From Candidatus Colimorpha enterica (GTDB taxonomy: Bacteria > Bacillota > Clostridia > Oscillospirales > CAG-272): a DNA stretch of 5,754 nt. Below the pieces are notes generated by a model. The model had not been told where the DNA came from. It saw only the letters and a list, made by a program, of their open reading frames with translations, and did not search any database. This document shows positions 1-5,754 of this stretch, piece after piece. The stretch is from positions 1 to 5,754 of the forward strand of contig FR891129.1 in NCBI GenBank assembly GCA_000433515.1, read 5' to 3'. Position 1 is the first letter of the stretch, and every line of letters begins with the position of its first letter. The translations under genes and the position numbers were made by a program.

Positions 1-1703
1 GCAACGGCGGCGCGCGCTATCGCAATCAGCTGGCGCTGTCCCTGAGAGAGGTTTGCGCCGTTGTTGGTAAGCCCGGTGCCGTAGCCCTCCGGCAGACGGG
101 TGATGAAATCGTCGGCTCCGGCTAATTTTGCAGCCCTTATGCACTCCTCGTCGGTCGCCTCAAGGTTCCCGTAGCGGATATTGTCCATGACGGTCCCGGT
201 GAAGAGGTTGGTGTCCTGAAGCACTATCCCGAGAGAACGGCGCAGATCGGCCTTCTTTATCTTGTTGATATTGATACCGTCATAGCGTATCTTTCCGTCG
301 GCAATGTCATAGAAGCGGTTTATCAGGTTGGTTATCGTAGTCTTTCCGGCTCCGGTTGCTCCGACGAACGCGACCTTCTGTCCCGGCTCAGCATATACCG
401 TTACGTCGTGAAGCACCGGCTTGCCCTCCTCGTACTCAAAGTCGACATCGAACATACGAACGTCGCCCTTAAGCCGGGTATAAGTCACGGTACCGTCGCC
501 GTGCGGATGCTTCCATGCCCATTCACCGGTCTTTTCGGCACATTCGGTAAGATTGCCGTTTCCGTCCTCGCGGGCATTGACAAGAGTAACATAGCCGTCA
601 TCGGTCTCGGGCTTTTCGTCCATAAGGCCGAATATACGCTCCGCGCCGGCAAGACCCATGATTATGGAGTTTATCTGCTGAGAGAACTGGTTGACGTTTC
701 CGGTAAACTGCTTGGTCATGTTCAGGAACGGAACGACGATATCGATCGAAATAAGCGTATTTCCGGTCAAAATCGCCGCAACCGAGAGGTTCTTTGCCCC
801 GGAAAGGAGCAGAACTCCGCCCGCTGTCGCGCAGATGACGTAAAGAATGTTGCCTATGTTTCCGATTATCGGTCCGAGGATGTTGGCATATGCGTGTGCG
901 CGGAAGCTGTCCTCGTAAAGCTCGTCGTTGATCTTCCCGAAGTCGGCATTCGCCTGCTCTTCATGACAGAACACCTTTATGACCTTCTGTCCGTTCATCA
1001 TCTCCTGCACAAAGCCCTCGGTCTTGCCGATAGCCTGCTGCTGGCGGATGAAGAACCTTGCGGAGCCGCCGCCGACCTTCTTCGTGACGAAGAACATGGC
1101 AACGACACCGAGGACAACGACAAGCGTCATCCAGAAGCTGTACCACAGCATTATGCCGAGAACAGTCAGGATTATCGCGCTCGACTGCAGAAGGCTTGGA
1201 AGCGACTGGGACACAAGCTGACGGAGAGTGTCGATATCGTTTGTGTAGTAGCTCATGATATCGCCGTGCTTGTGTGTGTCAAAGTACTTTATCGGAAGAT
1301 CCTGCATTCCGTCGAACATCTTGCGGCGCATTTTGCAGAGAAAGCCCTGCGTTATCTTCGCCATAAGCTGTGTATATGTGGTTATCGAGATTATCGACAG
1401 TACATAAAGCCCTATCAGAGTCAGCACCATCGGTACGATCTCTGCCCTTGCCGATGCCCAGTCGCCGCTTTTGTACCAGAAATCGATCGACTTTATGACC
1501 TTCTGTATGAATATCGCCGGGACCGACGATACGACCGCCGAGAAGAGTATGCAGAACATTGTCAGCGGAACAAGCACCGGGTAGCTTCTGAACAGCTCCT
1601 TCATAAGCCGTCCGAGGACGTTTTTGTTCAGCTTTCTCTTCGGAGGACGTCCGCCCGGCATTTCCCCGTTCGGAGGGCGTTTTCCGTTCATCTGTTTATT
1701 CAC
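1..1703 (-). CDS. ABC exporter, permease-ATPase subunit B (partial, C-terminus off window)
   Basis: This is one half of a heterodimeric type I ABC exporter, with a six-helix transmembrane domain fused to an ATPase domain in the inner membrane leaflet. In 567 visible residues I read a Pro/Gly/Lys-rich tail (1-30), hydrophobic segments near 41-65, 90-115, 165-208 and 273-330, a long linker (about 362-413), Walker A GATGAGKT (448-455), Q-loop Q496 in VLQDTNLF and signature LSQGQ (552-556). The frame runs off the left edge just after IARAAV, so Walker B and the H-loop are not seen; the family is usually near 600 residues. I chose the GTG at 1703 because a perfect GGAGGTGAT site sits 8 bases from it. 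The ATG at 1709 is only 2 bases from GGAGG, and the ATG at 1691 is too far. The start overlaps the stop of the preceding subunit by 8 bases, which indicates translational coupling. The substrate is unknown; a drug, peptide or lipid is typical for the family. Confidence 0.93.
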   Translation of the reverse strand, partial: MNKQMNGKRPPNGEMPGGRPPKRKLNKNVLGRLMKELFRSYPVLVPLTMFCILFSAVVSSVPAIFIQKVIKSIDFWYKSGDWASARAEIVPMVLTLIGLYVLSIISITTYTQLMAKITQGFLCKMRRKMFDGMQDLPIKYFDTHKHGDIMSYYTNDIDTLRQLVSQSLPSLLQSSAIILTVLGIMLWYSFWMTLVVVLGVVAMFFVTKKVGGGSARFFIRQQQAIGKTEGFVQEMMNGQKVIKVFCHEEQANADFGKINDELYEDSFRAHAYANILGPIIGNIGNILYVICATAGGVLLLSGAKNLSVAAILTGNTLISIDIVVPFLNMTKQFTGNVNQFSQQINSIIMGLAGAERIFGLMDEKPETDDGYVTLVNAREDGNGNLTECAEKTGEWAWKHPHGDGTVTYTRLKGDVRMFDVDFEYEEGKPVLHDVTVYAEPGQKVAFVGATGAGKTTITNLINRFYDIADGKIRYDGININKIKKADLRRSLGIVLQDTNLFTGTVMDNIRYGNLEATDEECIRAAKLAGADDFITRLPEGYGTGLTNNGANLSQGQRQLIAIARAAV

Positions 1704-3438
1704 CGTCATCACCTCCGTTTGTCTGCTGTTCGTAGACCTCACGGTAGATCGGGCTGTTTTCCAGCAGCTCTGCGTGGGTCCCCATTGCGTCTATCCTGCC
1801 GCCGTTCATCACTATGATGAGGTCGGCGTCCTGAACCGATGAAACGCGCTGTGCGATGATTATCTTCGTTGTGTCGGGGATATATTTCGCAAAGCCCATT
1901 CTGATAAATGCATCGGTCTTTGTATCGACCGCGCTTGTCGAATCGTCGAGGATGAGTATCTTCGGCTTTTTGAGCAGCGCGCGGGCGATGCAGAGACGCT
2001 GTTTCTGACCGCCGGAGACGTTTGTGCCTCCCTGCTCTATCTTTGTGTCGTAGCCGTCCGGGAAGGAGCGCACGAAATCGTCTGCCTGTGCAAGGCGGCA
2101 GGCCTCGACAAGCTCCCCGTCGGTTGCGTTTTCGCTGCCCCAGCGGAGGTTTTCCTTTATCGTGCCGGAGAAGAGCAGATTCTTCTGAAGCACCATTGCG
2201 ACCGCGCCGCGGAGGGTCTCTATATCATAATCGCGCACATCGGTGCCGCCGACCCTGACGCTTCCCTCCGTCACGTCATAGAGGCGCGGGATAAGCTGGA
2301 CAAGCGTGGATTTGCTTGAACCGGTGCCGCCGAGCACGCCGACTGTCATTCCGGACCTTATGTGCAGGTTTATGTCGGAAAGCGCGAAATTCTCCGCCGT
2401 CTGCGAATACTTGAAGCTGACGTTGTCGAAATCGACCGAGCCGTCGGGAACGGTCATGACCGGGTTTTCCGGCTGGCGGAGGGTCGGTTCCTCGTTCAGG
2501 ACCTCATATATCCTCTTTGCCGACTCGGCTGACATGGTGAGCATGACGTATATCATTGCCACCATCATAAGCGACATAAGGATCTGCATACCGTAGGTAA
2601 GCATTCCGGATATCTGTCCGACCTGAATTGTGGTTCCATGATTCGTGATTATCAGCTTCGAGCCGATAAGGAGGACGAACACCATGTTGAAGTTCATGCA
2701 GATCTGCATGAGCGGGGTGTTCAGGGCGACGATGCGCTCTGCCTTCGTGAAGTCGGCTCTTATGTTCTCTGCGGCGGTGCCGAACTTCTTTTTTTCGTAG
2801 TCCTCACGCGCAAAGCCCTTGACGACGCGCATTCCGCGGACATTTTCCTCGATCGACTCGTTCAGGCGGTCGTATTTTCTGAACACGCTTCTGAACGCCG
2901 GCATTGCCTTGCGGCTGATAAGGTACAGACCGACGGCAAGTATCGGAATGATGACCACAAACGACGTTGCAAGCGCACCGCCCATTATGTAAGCCATGAT
3001 TATCGAGAATATGAACATGAGGGGGGCGCGTATGGCTATCCTGATTATCATCATGAAAGCCATCTGCACGTTTGTGACGTCGGTGGTCAGCCTTGTGACA
3101 AGCGACGAGGAGGAGAATTTGTCGATATTTGCGAAGGAGTAGGTCTGTACCTTCTCAAAGAGGTCGGTCCTCAGGTTCTTTGCGAACCCGGACGATGCCT
3201 TTGCGCAGGTGAAGCCCGCAAGTCCTCCGCAGCACAGCGACAGGACGGCGAGAAGTATCAGAACCCCGCCTATCTTCAGTATTTCGGATATCCCGGTTCC
3301 GGCCTGTATCCGGTTCACCATTTGTGTCGTGACAAACGGTATGATACATTCGATGACCGCCTCACCTATGATGAATATCAGCGTAAGGACAGTCGGTTTT
3401 TTGAACTCCCTTACGCACTTTGCAAGTCTTTTCAGCAT
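1696..3438 (-). CDS. ABC exporter, permease-ATPase subunit A with degenerate ATP site
   Basis: This complete 580-residue type I ABC exporter subunit pairs with the downstream subunit. Hydrophobic segments lie near residues 16-38, 56-76, 129-152, 157-176, 242-262 and 281-301. The ATPase domain has Walker A GGTGSSKST (370-378), Q-loop Q418, signature VSGGQ (474-478) and Walker B ILILDDSTSAVD. In that Walker B, D499 stands where the catalytic glutamate normally is. The switch position is Q530 in IIAQRVSS instead of histidine. Both changes are typical of the non-hydrolysing site in asymmetric exporters such as TM287/288. The subunit's own signature is canonical, so it should complete the active site formed with its partner. 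The ATG at 3438 is preceded by AAAGGAA about 6 bases upstream, 28 bases after the marR stop. The context points to multidrug or toxic-compound efflux under MarR control; the substrate cannot be read from the sequence. Confidence 0.96.
   Translation of the reverse strand: MLKRLAKCVREFKKPTVLTLIFIIGEAVIECIIPFVTTQMVNRIQAGTGISEILKIGGVLILLAVLSLCCGGLAGFTCAKASSGFAKNLRTDLFEKVQTYSFANIDKFSSSSLVTRLTTDVTNVQMAFMMIIRIAIRAPLMFIFSIIMAYIMGGALATSFVVIIPILAVGLYLISRKAMPAFRSVFRKYDRLNESIEENVRGMRVVKGFAREDYEKKKFGTAAENIRADFTKAERIVALNTPLMQICMNFNMVFVLLIGSKLIITNHGTTIQVGQISGMLTYGMQILMSLMMVAMIYVMLTMSAESAKRIYEVLNEEPTLRQPENPVMTVPDGSVDFDNVSFKYSQTAENFALSDINLHIRSGMTVGVLGGTGSSKSTLVQLIPRLYDVTEGSVRVGGTDVRDYDIETLRGAVAMVLQKNLLFSGTIKENLRWGSENATDGELVEACRLAQADDFVRSFPDGYDTKIEQGGTNVSGGQKQRLCIARALLKKPKILILDDSTSAVDTKTDAFIRMGFAKYIPDTTKIIIAQRVSSVQDADLIIVMNGGRIDAMGTHAELLENSPIYREVYEQQTNGGDDGE
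1708..1716 (-). promoter_or_regulatory. Ribosome binding site for ABC subunit B
   Basis: GGAGGTGAT lies inside the last codons of the upstream subunit and matches the usual 3' end of 16S rRNA over all nine bases. It is 8 bases from the GTG at 1703 when counted from GGAGG, which decides that start over the ATG at 1709. Confidence 0.75.
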
Positions 3439-3466
3439 ATGTTGTTCCTTTCCCTGCTGATGTTTG

Positions 3467-3913
3467 TTACTGTTCGGAACGGTTCAGGTTTTCCTTGATC
3501 TTTTCGGCGACGGAAAAGAAGGTGTCAAGGTCTTTGTCGCTTATTCCCTCGCGCATTTTTGCCTCAAGGGTGTCGATACCGGACCTTATCCTGTCCTGCA
3601 TTTCAATCGCCGCCGGGGTGAGGATCAGCTTTTTCAGCCTTGCATCGCGGCTGACCGATTCCTTCTTTATCAACCCGTTTTTCTCCATGAGCTGAAGGAT
3701 CGTTGTCATTGTGGAGCGCCTGACCGAAAACTGACTCTCAAGGTCCTTCTGAAAGACATCCTCTTCCCCGTGATCGTAAAGATACCGCACGATCCAGCTC
3801 TGAACACCGGTCGCCGAGTCGCCGAACTCTTCCGAGATCACCGCTCTTACCGCTCTGCCGATCTCATGATTGAGACACCTCGCGGCAATTCCTATGTGGC
3901 GTTTTTCTTCCAT
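3467..3913 (-). CDS. MarR family transcriptional regulator
   Basis: This is a 148-residue winged-helix DNA-binding protein of the MarR family, which acts as a homodimer and usually represses its own operon until a small ligand binds. The helix-turn-helix spans about residues 52-78 (QKDLESQFSVRRSTMTTILQ). The wing follows, with the family's D-x-R motif at D90-A91-R92 in SVSRDARLKKL. Flanking helices (about 5-45 and 101-145) fit the dimerisation region, and the length is normal for the family. The ATG at 3913 has an AGGGGG site 5 bases upstream. It is the first gene of an operon with two ABC exporter subunits, 28 bases ahead of the first. A palindrome over its promoter makes autoregulation likely. 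The inducer is not predictable from the sequence. Confidence 0.94.
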   Translation of the reverse strand: MEEKRHIGIAARCLNHEIGRAVRAVISEEFGDSATGVQSWIVRYLYDHGEEDVFQKDLESQFSVRRSTMTTILQLMEKNGLIKKESVSRDARLKKLILTPAAIEMQDRIRSGIDTLEAKMREGISDKDLDTFFSVAEKIKENLNRSEQ

Positions 3914-3927
3914 GACTCCCCCCTGAT

Positions 3928-3943
3928 TGTTAGTATGCTAACA
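3928..3943. promoter_or_regulatory. Probable MarR operator palindrome
   Basis: TGTTAGTATGCTAACA has perfect 6-base arms (TGTTAG/CTAACA) around a 4-base centre. It touches the last base of the -10 box and covers the expected transcription start of the marR operon. Its size and TTAG-N4-CTAA form suit a MarR dimer. Binding here would block RNA polymerase. That MarR binds it is inferred from position and symmetry. Confidence 0.72.
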
Positions 3944-3971
3944 TTATAATGGCATTCATTTTAATTGTCAA
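3943..3971 (-). promoter_or_regulatory. Sigma-A promoter of the marR-ABC operon
   Basis: Reading on the minus strand, the -35 box TTGACA (3971-3966) and the -10 box TATAAT (3948-3943) both match consensus exactly and are separated by 17 bases. Transcription should start near 3936, leaving a leader of about 22 bases before the marR ATG. Such a strong promoter fits one held down by a repressor. Confidence 0.88.
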
Positions 3972-4071
3972 GCACCGGGGAGCCGATTTAAGGTTAACAA
4001 TCTTTGAACTTTTTTATATTCCCGTCATGATGAACAAATACTTTATTCCGAAAAAAAATATTTTGTGAACC

Positions 4072-4100
4072 GAACCGAATATGATAACGGTTCTCATATT
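4072..4100. repeat. Two overlapping inverted repeats upstream of the metal-binding protein gene
   Basis: GAACCG (4072-4077) pairs with CGGTTC (4088-4093) across 10 bases. AATATGA (4078-4084) pairs with TCATATT (4094-4100) across 9 bases. The two overlap and could not form together. A second GAACCG copy starts at 4067. They lie just upstream of the -35 box at 4116, so they could be an operator. If transcribed they would be alternative hairpins followed by a short T-run. The role is unknown. Confidence 0.45.
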
Positions 4101-4115
4101 TTTGCCTCCCATGTC

Positions 4116-4144
4116 TTGATTTCCGGCATGACCGGGGGTATAAT
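4116..4144 (+). promoter_or_regulatory. Sigma-A-type promoter of the metal-binding protein gene
   Basis: TTGATT (4116-4121) and a consensus TATAAT (4139-4144) are separated by 17 bases. The expected start is near 4151, giving a leader of about 28 bases. AGAGG (4166-4170), 8 bases before the ATG at 4179, is the ribosome binding site. Confidence 0.75.
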
Positions 4145-4178
4145 ATAGACATAATATCTCACCGAAGAGGATAAAACG

Positions 4179-5099
4179 ATGAAAAGAGCCGCGCTTATAC
4201 TGCTTGCTGTTTTTCTGCTTCTCCCTGCCCTTCACGGGTGCGGGAATGCGGGTGACGGCGGCGGATTCAGCATTGTCACAACGATATTCCCGGTATACGA
4301 CTTTGCAAGGGCTGTTGTCGGTGACAGGGGAAAGGTCACAAATCTGCTCCGTCCCGGAGAAGAGACGCATTCCTACGAGCCGACACCGGCGGATATCATA
4401 AAAATAAAGAATGCCGACGTTTTCATATACATCGGCGGCGAGTCGGACACATGGGTCGATACCGTGCTGTCCTCCCTCGACACGTCGGGAATGAAGATAG
4501 TCACGCTTATCGACAGCGTCACTCCGATCGAAGAAGAGGACGGGCATGAACACGAACACGGTCATGAGCACGGATACGACGAGCACATATGGACCTCTCC
4601 GCCGAACGCAGTCAGAATGACGGAAAAGATCGCCGAGGCCGTCATATCCGCCGACCCTGACGGAGCAGAGATCTACCGCAAAAATGCCGCGGCATATAAA
4701 AAAGAGCTTGAGGGGCTTGACTCCATGTTCCGCGAGACGGTCTTGTCGGCGAAAAGAAAAACCGTCGTGCTTGCCGACCGGTTCCCGTTTCTGTATTTTG
4801 AGAAGGAGTACGGGCTTGAGTTTCATGCCGCATATTCCGGGTGTTCGGATGAGAGCGACGTTTCGGCCGGGGTGATCGCCGGGCTGATAAAGACAGTGAA
4901 GGACGAAAAGATCCCTGTCGTTTTCATGACGGAGCTTTCGTCCGGCAGGATCGCACAAACCGTAAGCGCCGCCACGGGTGCTGAGATACTGACGCTTCAC
5001 TCCTGCAGCAATGTCTCGAAAGCCGAGGCGGAAGCGGGAGAAACCTATCTGTCGCTTATGAGAAGAAACAACGAAAATCTGAAAACCGCACTCGGCTGA
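4179..5099 (+). CDS. ZnuA/AdcA-like metal ABC transporter substrate-binding lipoprotein
   Basis: This 306-residue extracellular lipoprotein belongs to the metal-binding (cluster A-I) solute-binding family that delivers zinc or manganese to an ABC importer. Residues 1-20 form a signal peptide ending in a lipobox L18-H19-G20-C21; the His before Gly is unusual. The N-lobe has the family motif T-H64-S-Y-E-P-T-P-x-D with H64 as likely metal ligand. A His-rich stretch (H123, 125, 127, 129, 131) precedes D-E-H136-I-W-T-S-P, where H136 is the likely second ligand. The His-rich loop favours zinc. The C-lobe has DRFPF (200-204), H216-A-A-Y-S-G-C-S and H274-S-C-S-N. The third histidine of classical ZnuA is not in its usual place, so the remaining ligands are uncertain. 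The length is normal. The gene stands alone, with its own promoter and terminator. No permease or ATPase gene is adjacent, so it probably serves a transporter encoded elsewhere. Confidence 0.92.
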   Translation: MKRAALILLAVFLLLPALHGCGNAGDGGGFSIVTTIFPVYDFARAVVGDRGKVTNLLRPGEETHSYEPTPADIIKIKNADVFIYIGGESDTWVDTVLSSLDTSGMKIVTLIDSVTPIEEEDGHEHEHGHEHGYDEHIWTSPPNAVRMTEKIAEAVISADPDGAEIYRKNAAAYKKELEGLDSMFRETVLSAKRKTVVLADRFPFLYFEKEYGLEFHAAYSGCSDESDVSAGVIAGLIKTVKDEKIPVVFMTELSSGRIAQTVSAATGAEILTLHSCSNVSKAEAEAGETYLSLMRRNNENLKTALG

Positions 5100-5109
5100 C
5101 ATACGTGAC

Positions 5110-5151
5110 AAACAGCCGCTCTTACCGGGTATCCGGTGTGAGCGGCTGTTT
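5110..5151. terminator. Bidirectional intrinsic terminator between convergent genes
   Basis: AAACAGCCGCTC (5110-5121) pairs perfectly with GAGCGGCTGTTT (5140-5151). After one mismatch and a wobble pair, ACCGG (5124-5128) pairs with CCGGT (5133-5137) around a GTAT loop. The plus strand ends in TTTTCTC and the minus strand in TTTGTC, so the U-runs are short on both sides, slightly better for the plus-strand gene ending at 5099. It lies 6 bases from the trkH stop. Confidence 0.85.
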
Positions 5152-5157
5152 TCTCAT

Positions 5158-5754
5158 TCAGTTTTTCAGCCATGTGGAAGGGGACAAGGCAAGGAATATC
5201 GGGAATATTTCAAGCCTACCGAGGAGCATTGCCACCGACAGAAGCACCTTTGACGGCGCGCTGAACACATTGTACGACGACATCGGTCCTGCGGCTCCGA
5301 GCCCCGGTCCTATATTGTTGAAGCAGGCGGAGGTAGCCGAAAATGCCGTCTCAAAATCGAACGGCTCAAGCGAGATCAGCAGAAATATGACGGCAAACGC
5401 AAGGCAGTAGACCGAAAAGTACACGCTTACGCTGTTGAGCGTTGCATCGTCTATCCGGCTGCCCTCGAATTTTATGACACCGACAGAACGCGGGTGAAGC
5501 ATCCTGCGGATATCCCGCTTCATCATACGGAACAGAAGGATAACGCGCGACACCTTAAGACCGCCTGCCGTTGACCCGGCGCAGCCTCCGATGAACATCA
5601 GAAGCAGCAGGACTGCTTTTGAGAATTCCGGCCACTTATTGAAATCACAGGTAGAATAACCTGTAGTCGTCATTATCGACGCGACCTGAAACACCGAAAG
5701 CCTTGCGCAGTCGGAGATGTTTTTGTATATCGGATAGATATTGAAGCCGATCAT
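5158..5754 (-). CDS. trkH: TrkH family potassium uptake protein (C-terminal 199 codons, partial)
   Basis: This is the C-terminal part of the membrane channel subunit that takes up potassium, normally with a cytoplasmic TrkA/KtrA gating partner. The visible residues, numbered from the window edge, include the third selectivity loop with T29-T30-T31-G32-Y33-S34, and G-G-C-A-G-S-T-A-G-G-L-K (56-67), highly conserved in TrkH. A hydrophobic helix (about 108-128) follows, then the fourth loop around N146-N-I-G-P-G151, and the C-terminal G-R-L-E-I-F-P (179-185). The stop at 5158 gives a normal C-terminus. TrkH proteins are usually about 480-500 residues, so well over half lies to the right. The Met codon at the very edge is probably internal, not the true start. 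It converges on the metal-binding protein gene. No TrkA gene is in view, and no regulation can be seen here. Confidence 0.93.
   Translation of the reverse strand: MIGFNIYPIYKNISDCARLSVFQVASIMTTTGYSTCDFNKWPEFSKAVLLLLMFIGGCAGSTAGGLKVSRVILLFRMMKRDIRRMLHPRSVGVIKFEGSRIDDATLNSVSVYFSVYCLAFAVIFLLISLEPFDFETAFSATSACFNNIGPGLGAAGPMSSYNVFSAPSKVLLSVAMLLGRLEIFPIFLALSPSTWLKN

Noticed and set aside
408..1817. 469-codon open frame on the plus strand
   Set aside because: It lies antisense to the two ABC exporter genes. Its translation shows no domain or hydrophobic pattern, is rich in Arg, His and Cys, and is explained by codon bias of the opposite strand.
2638..3498. 286-codon open frame on the plus strand
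   Set aside because: It is antisense to ABC subunit A, with no recognisable motif and no ribosome binding site.
3464..3949. 161-codon open frame on the plus strand
   Set aside because: It is antisense to marR, whose winged-helix domain is clear.
3988..3998. TTAAGGTTAAC as a possible AdcR-type zinc operator for the downstream gene
   Set aside because: It lacks the full TTAAC-N2-GTTAA symmetry and lies far upstream of the promoter at 4116. A chance match in AT-rich DNA is more likely.
4014..5111. 365-codon open frame on the minus strand
   Set aside because: It is antisense to the metal-binding protein, which has a clear signal peptide, family motifs, promoter and ribosome binding site. The reverse frame has none of these.
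5105..5410. 101-codon open frame on the plus strand
   Set aside because: It runs through the terminator hairpin and antisense to trkH, whose selectivity motifs are clear.
5752..5754. ATG at the right edge as the trkH start
   Set aside because: Conserved TrkH sequence follows at once, but the N-terminal half of the family is missing, so this Met is internal and the gene continues beyond the window.
1..5754. CRISPR array, insertion sequence, tRNA or a novel defence system
   Set aside because: I saw no spaced direct repeats, transposase frames, terminal inverted repeats, tRNA-like folds or unknown gene clusters. Every long frame is either a known family or an antisense shadow.

Overview
The window looks like chromosome of a moderately GC-rich Firmicute, most likely a gut-type clostridium. 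The evidence is indirect: strong GGAGG-type ribosome binding sites, sigma-A promoters of TTGACA/TATAAT type, a marR-ABC-ABC exporter operon of a layout common in Clostridia, a lipoprotein metal-binding protein whose motifs resemble the Firmicutes zinc-binding proteins, and a TrkH potassium channel subunit. No mobile element, CRISPR array, rRNA or tRNA is visible.

Positions 1-3971, minus strand, hold one operon read right to left. A near-consensus promoter carrying a MarR-type palindrome drives a MarR repressor (3467-3913). A 28-base gap leads to the first half of a heterodimeric type I ABC exporter (1696-3438). Its stop overlaps the start of the second half (1-1703), which runs off the left edge before its Walker B motif. 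The first exporter subunit has lost the catalytic glutamate and the switch histidine. The pair should therefore have one degenerate and one active ATP site. The likely logic is that a ligand releases MarR from the operator and the exporter pair is made to pump out a toxic compound.

Positions 3914-4178 are the divergent intergenic region. It holds the marR promoter and operator on the minus strand, and on the plus strand two overlapping dyads and a sigma-A-type promoter for the next gene.

Positions 4179-5099, plus strand, hold a ZnuA/AdcA-like metal-binding lipoprotein with a His-rich loop. No permease or ATPase gene follows it. It ends at a long hairpin (5110-5151) that can terminate transcription from both sides.

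Positions 5158-5754, minus strand, hold the C-terminal part of a TrkH potassium uptake protein, whose N-terminal part lies beyond the right edge.

The content is ordinary for a Firmicutes chromosome. The points most worth a second look are the operator-promoter of marR, the asymmetry of the ATP sites, the altered metal-ligand set and orphan status of the metal-binding protein, and the dyads upstream of it.
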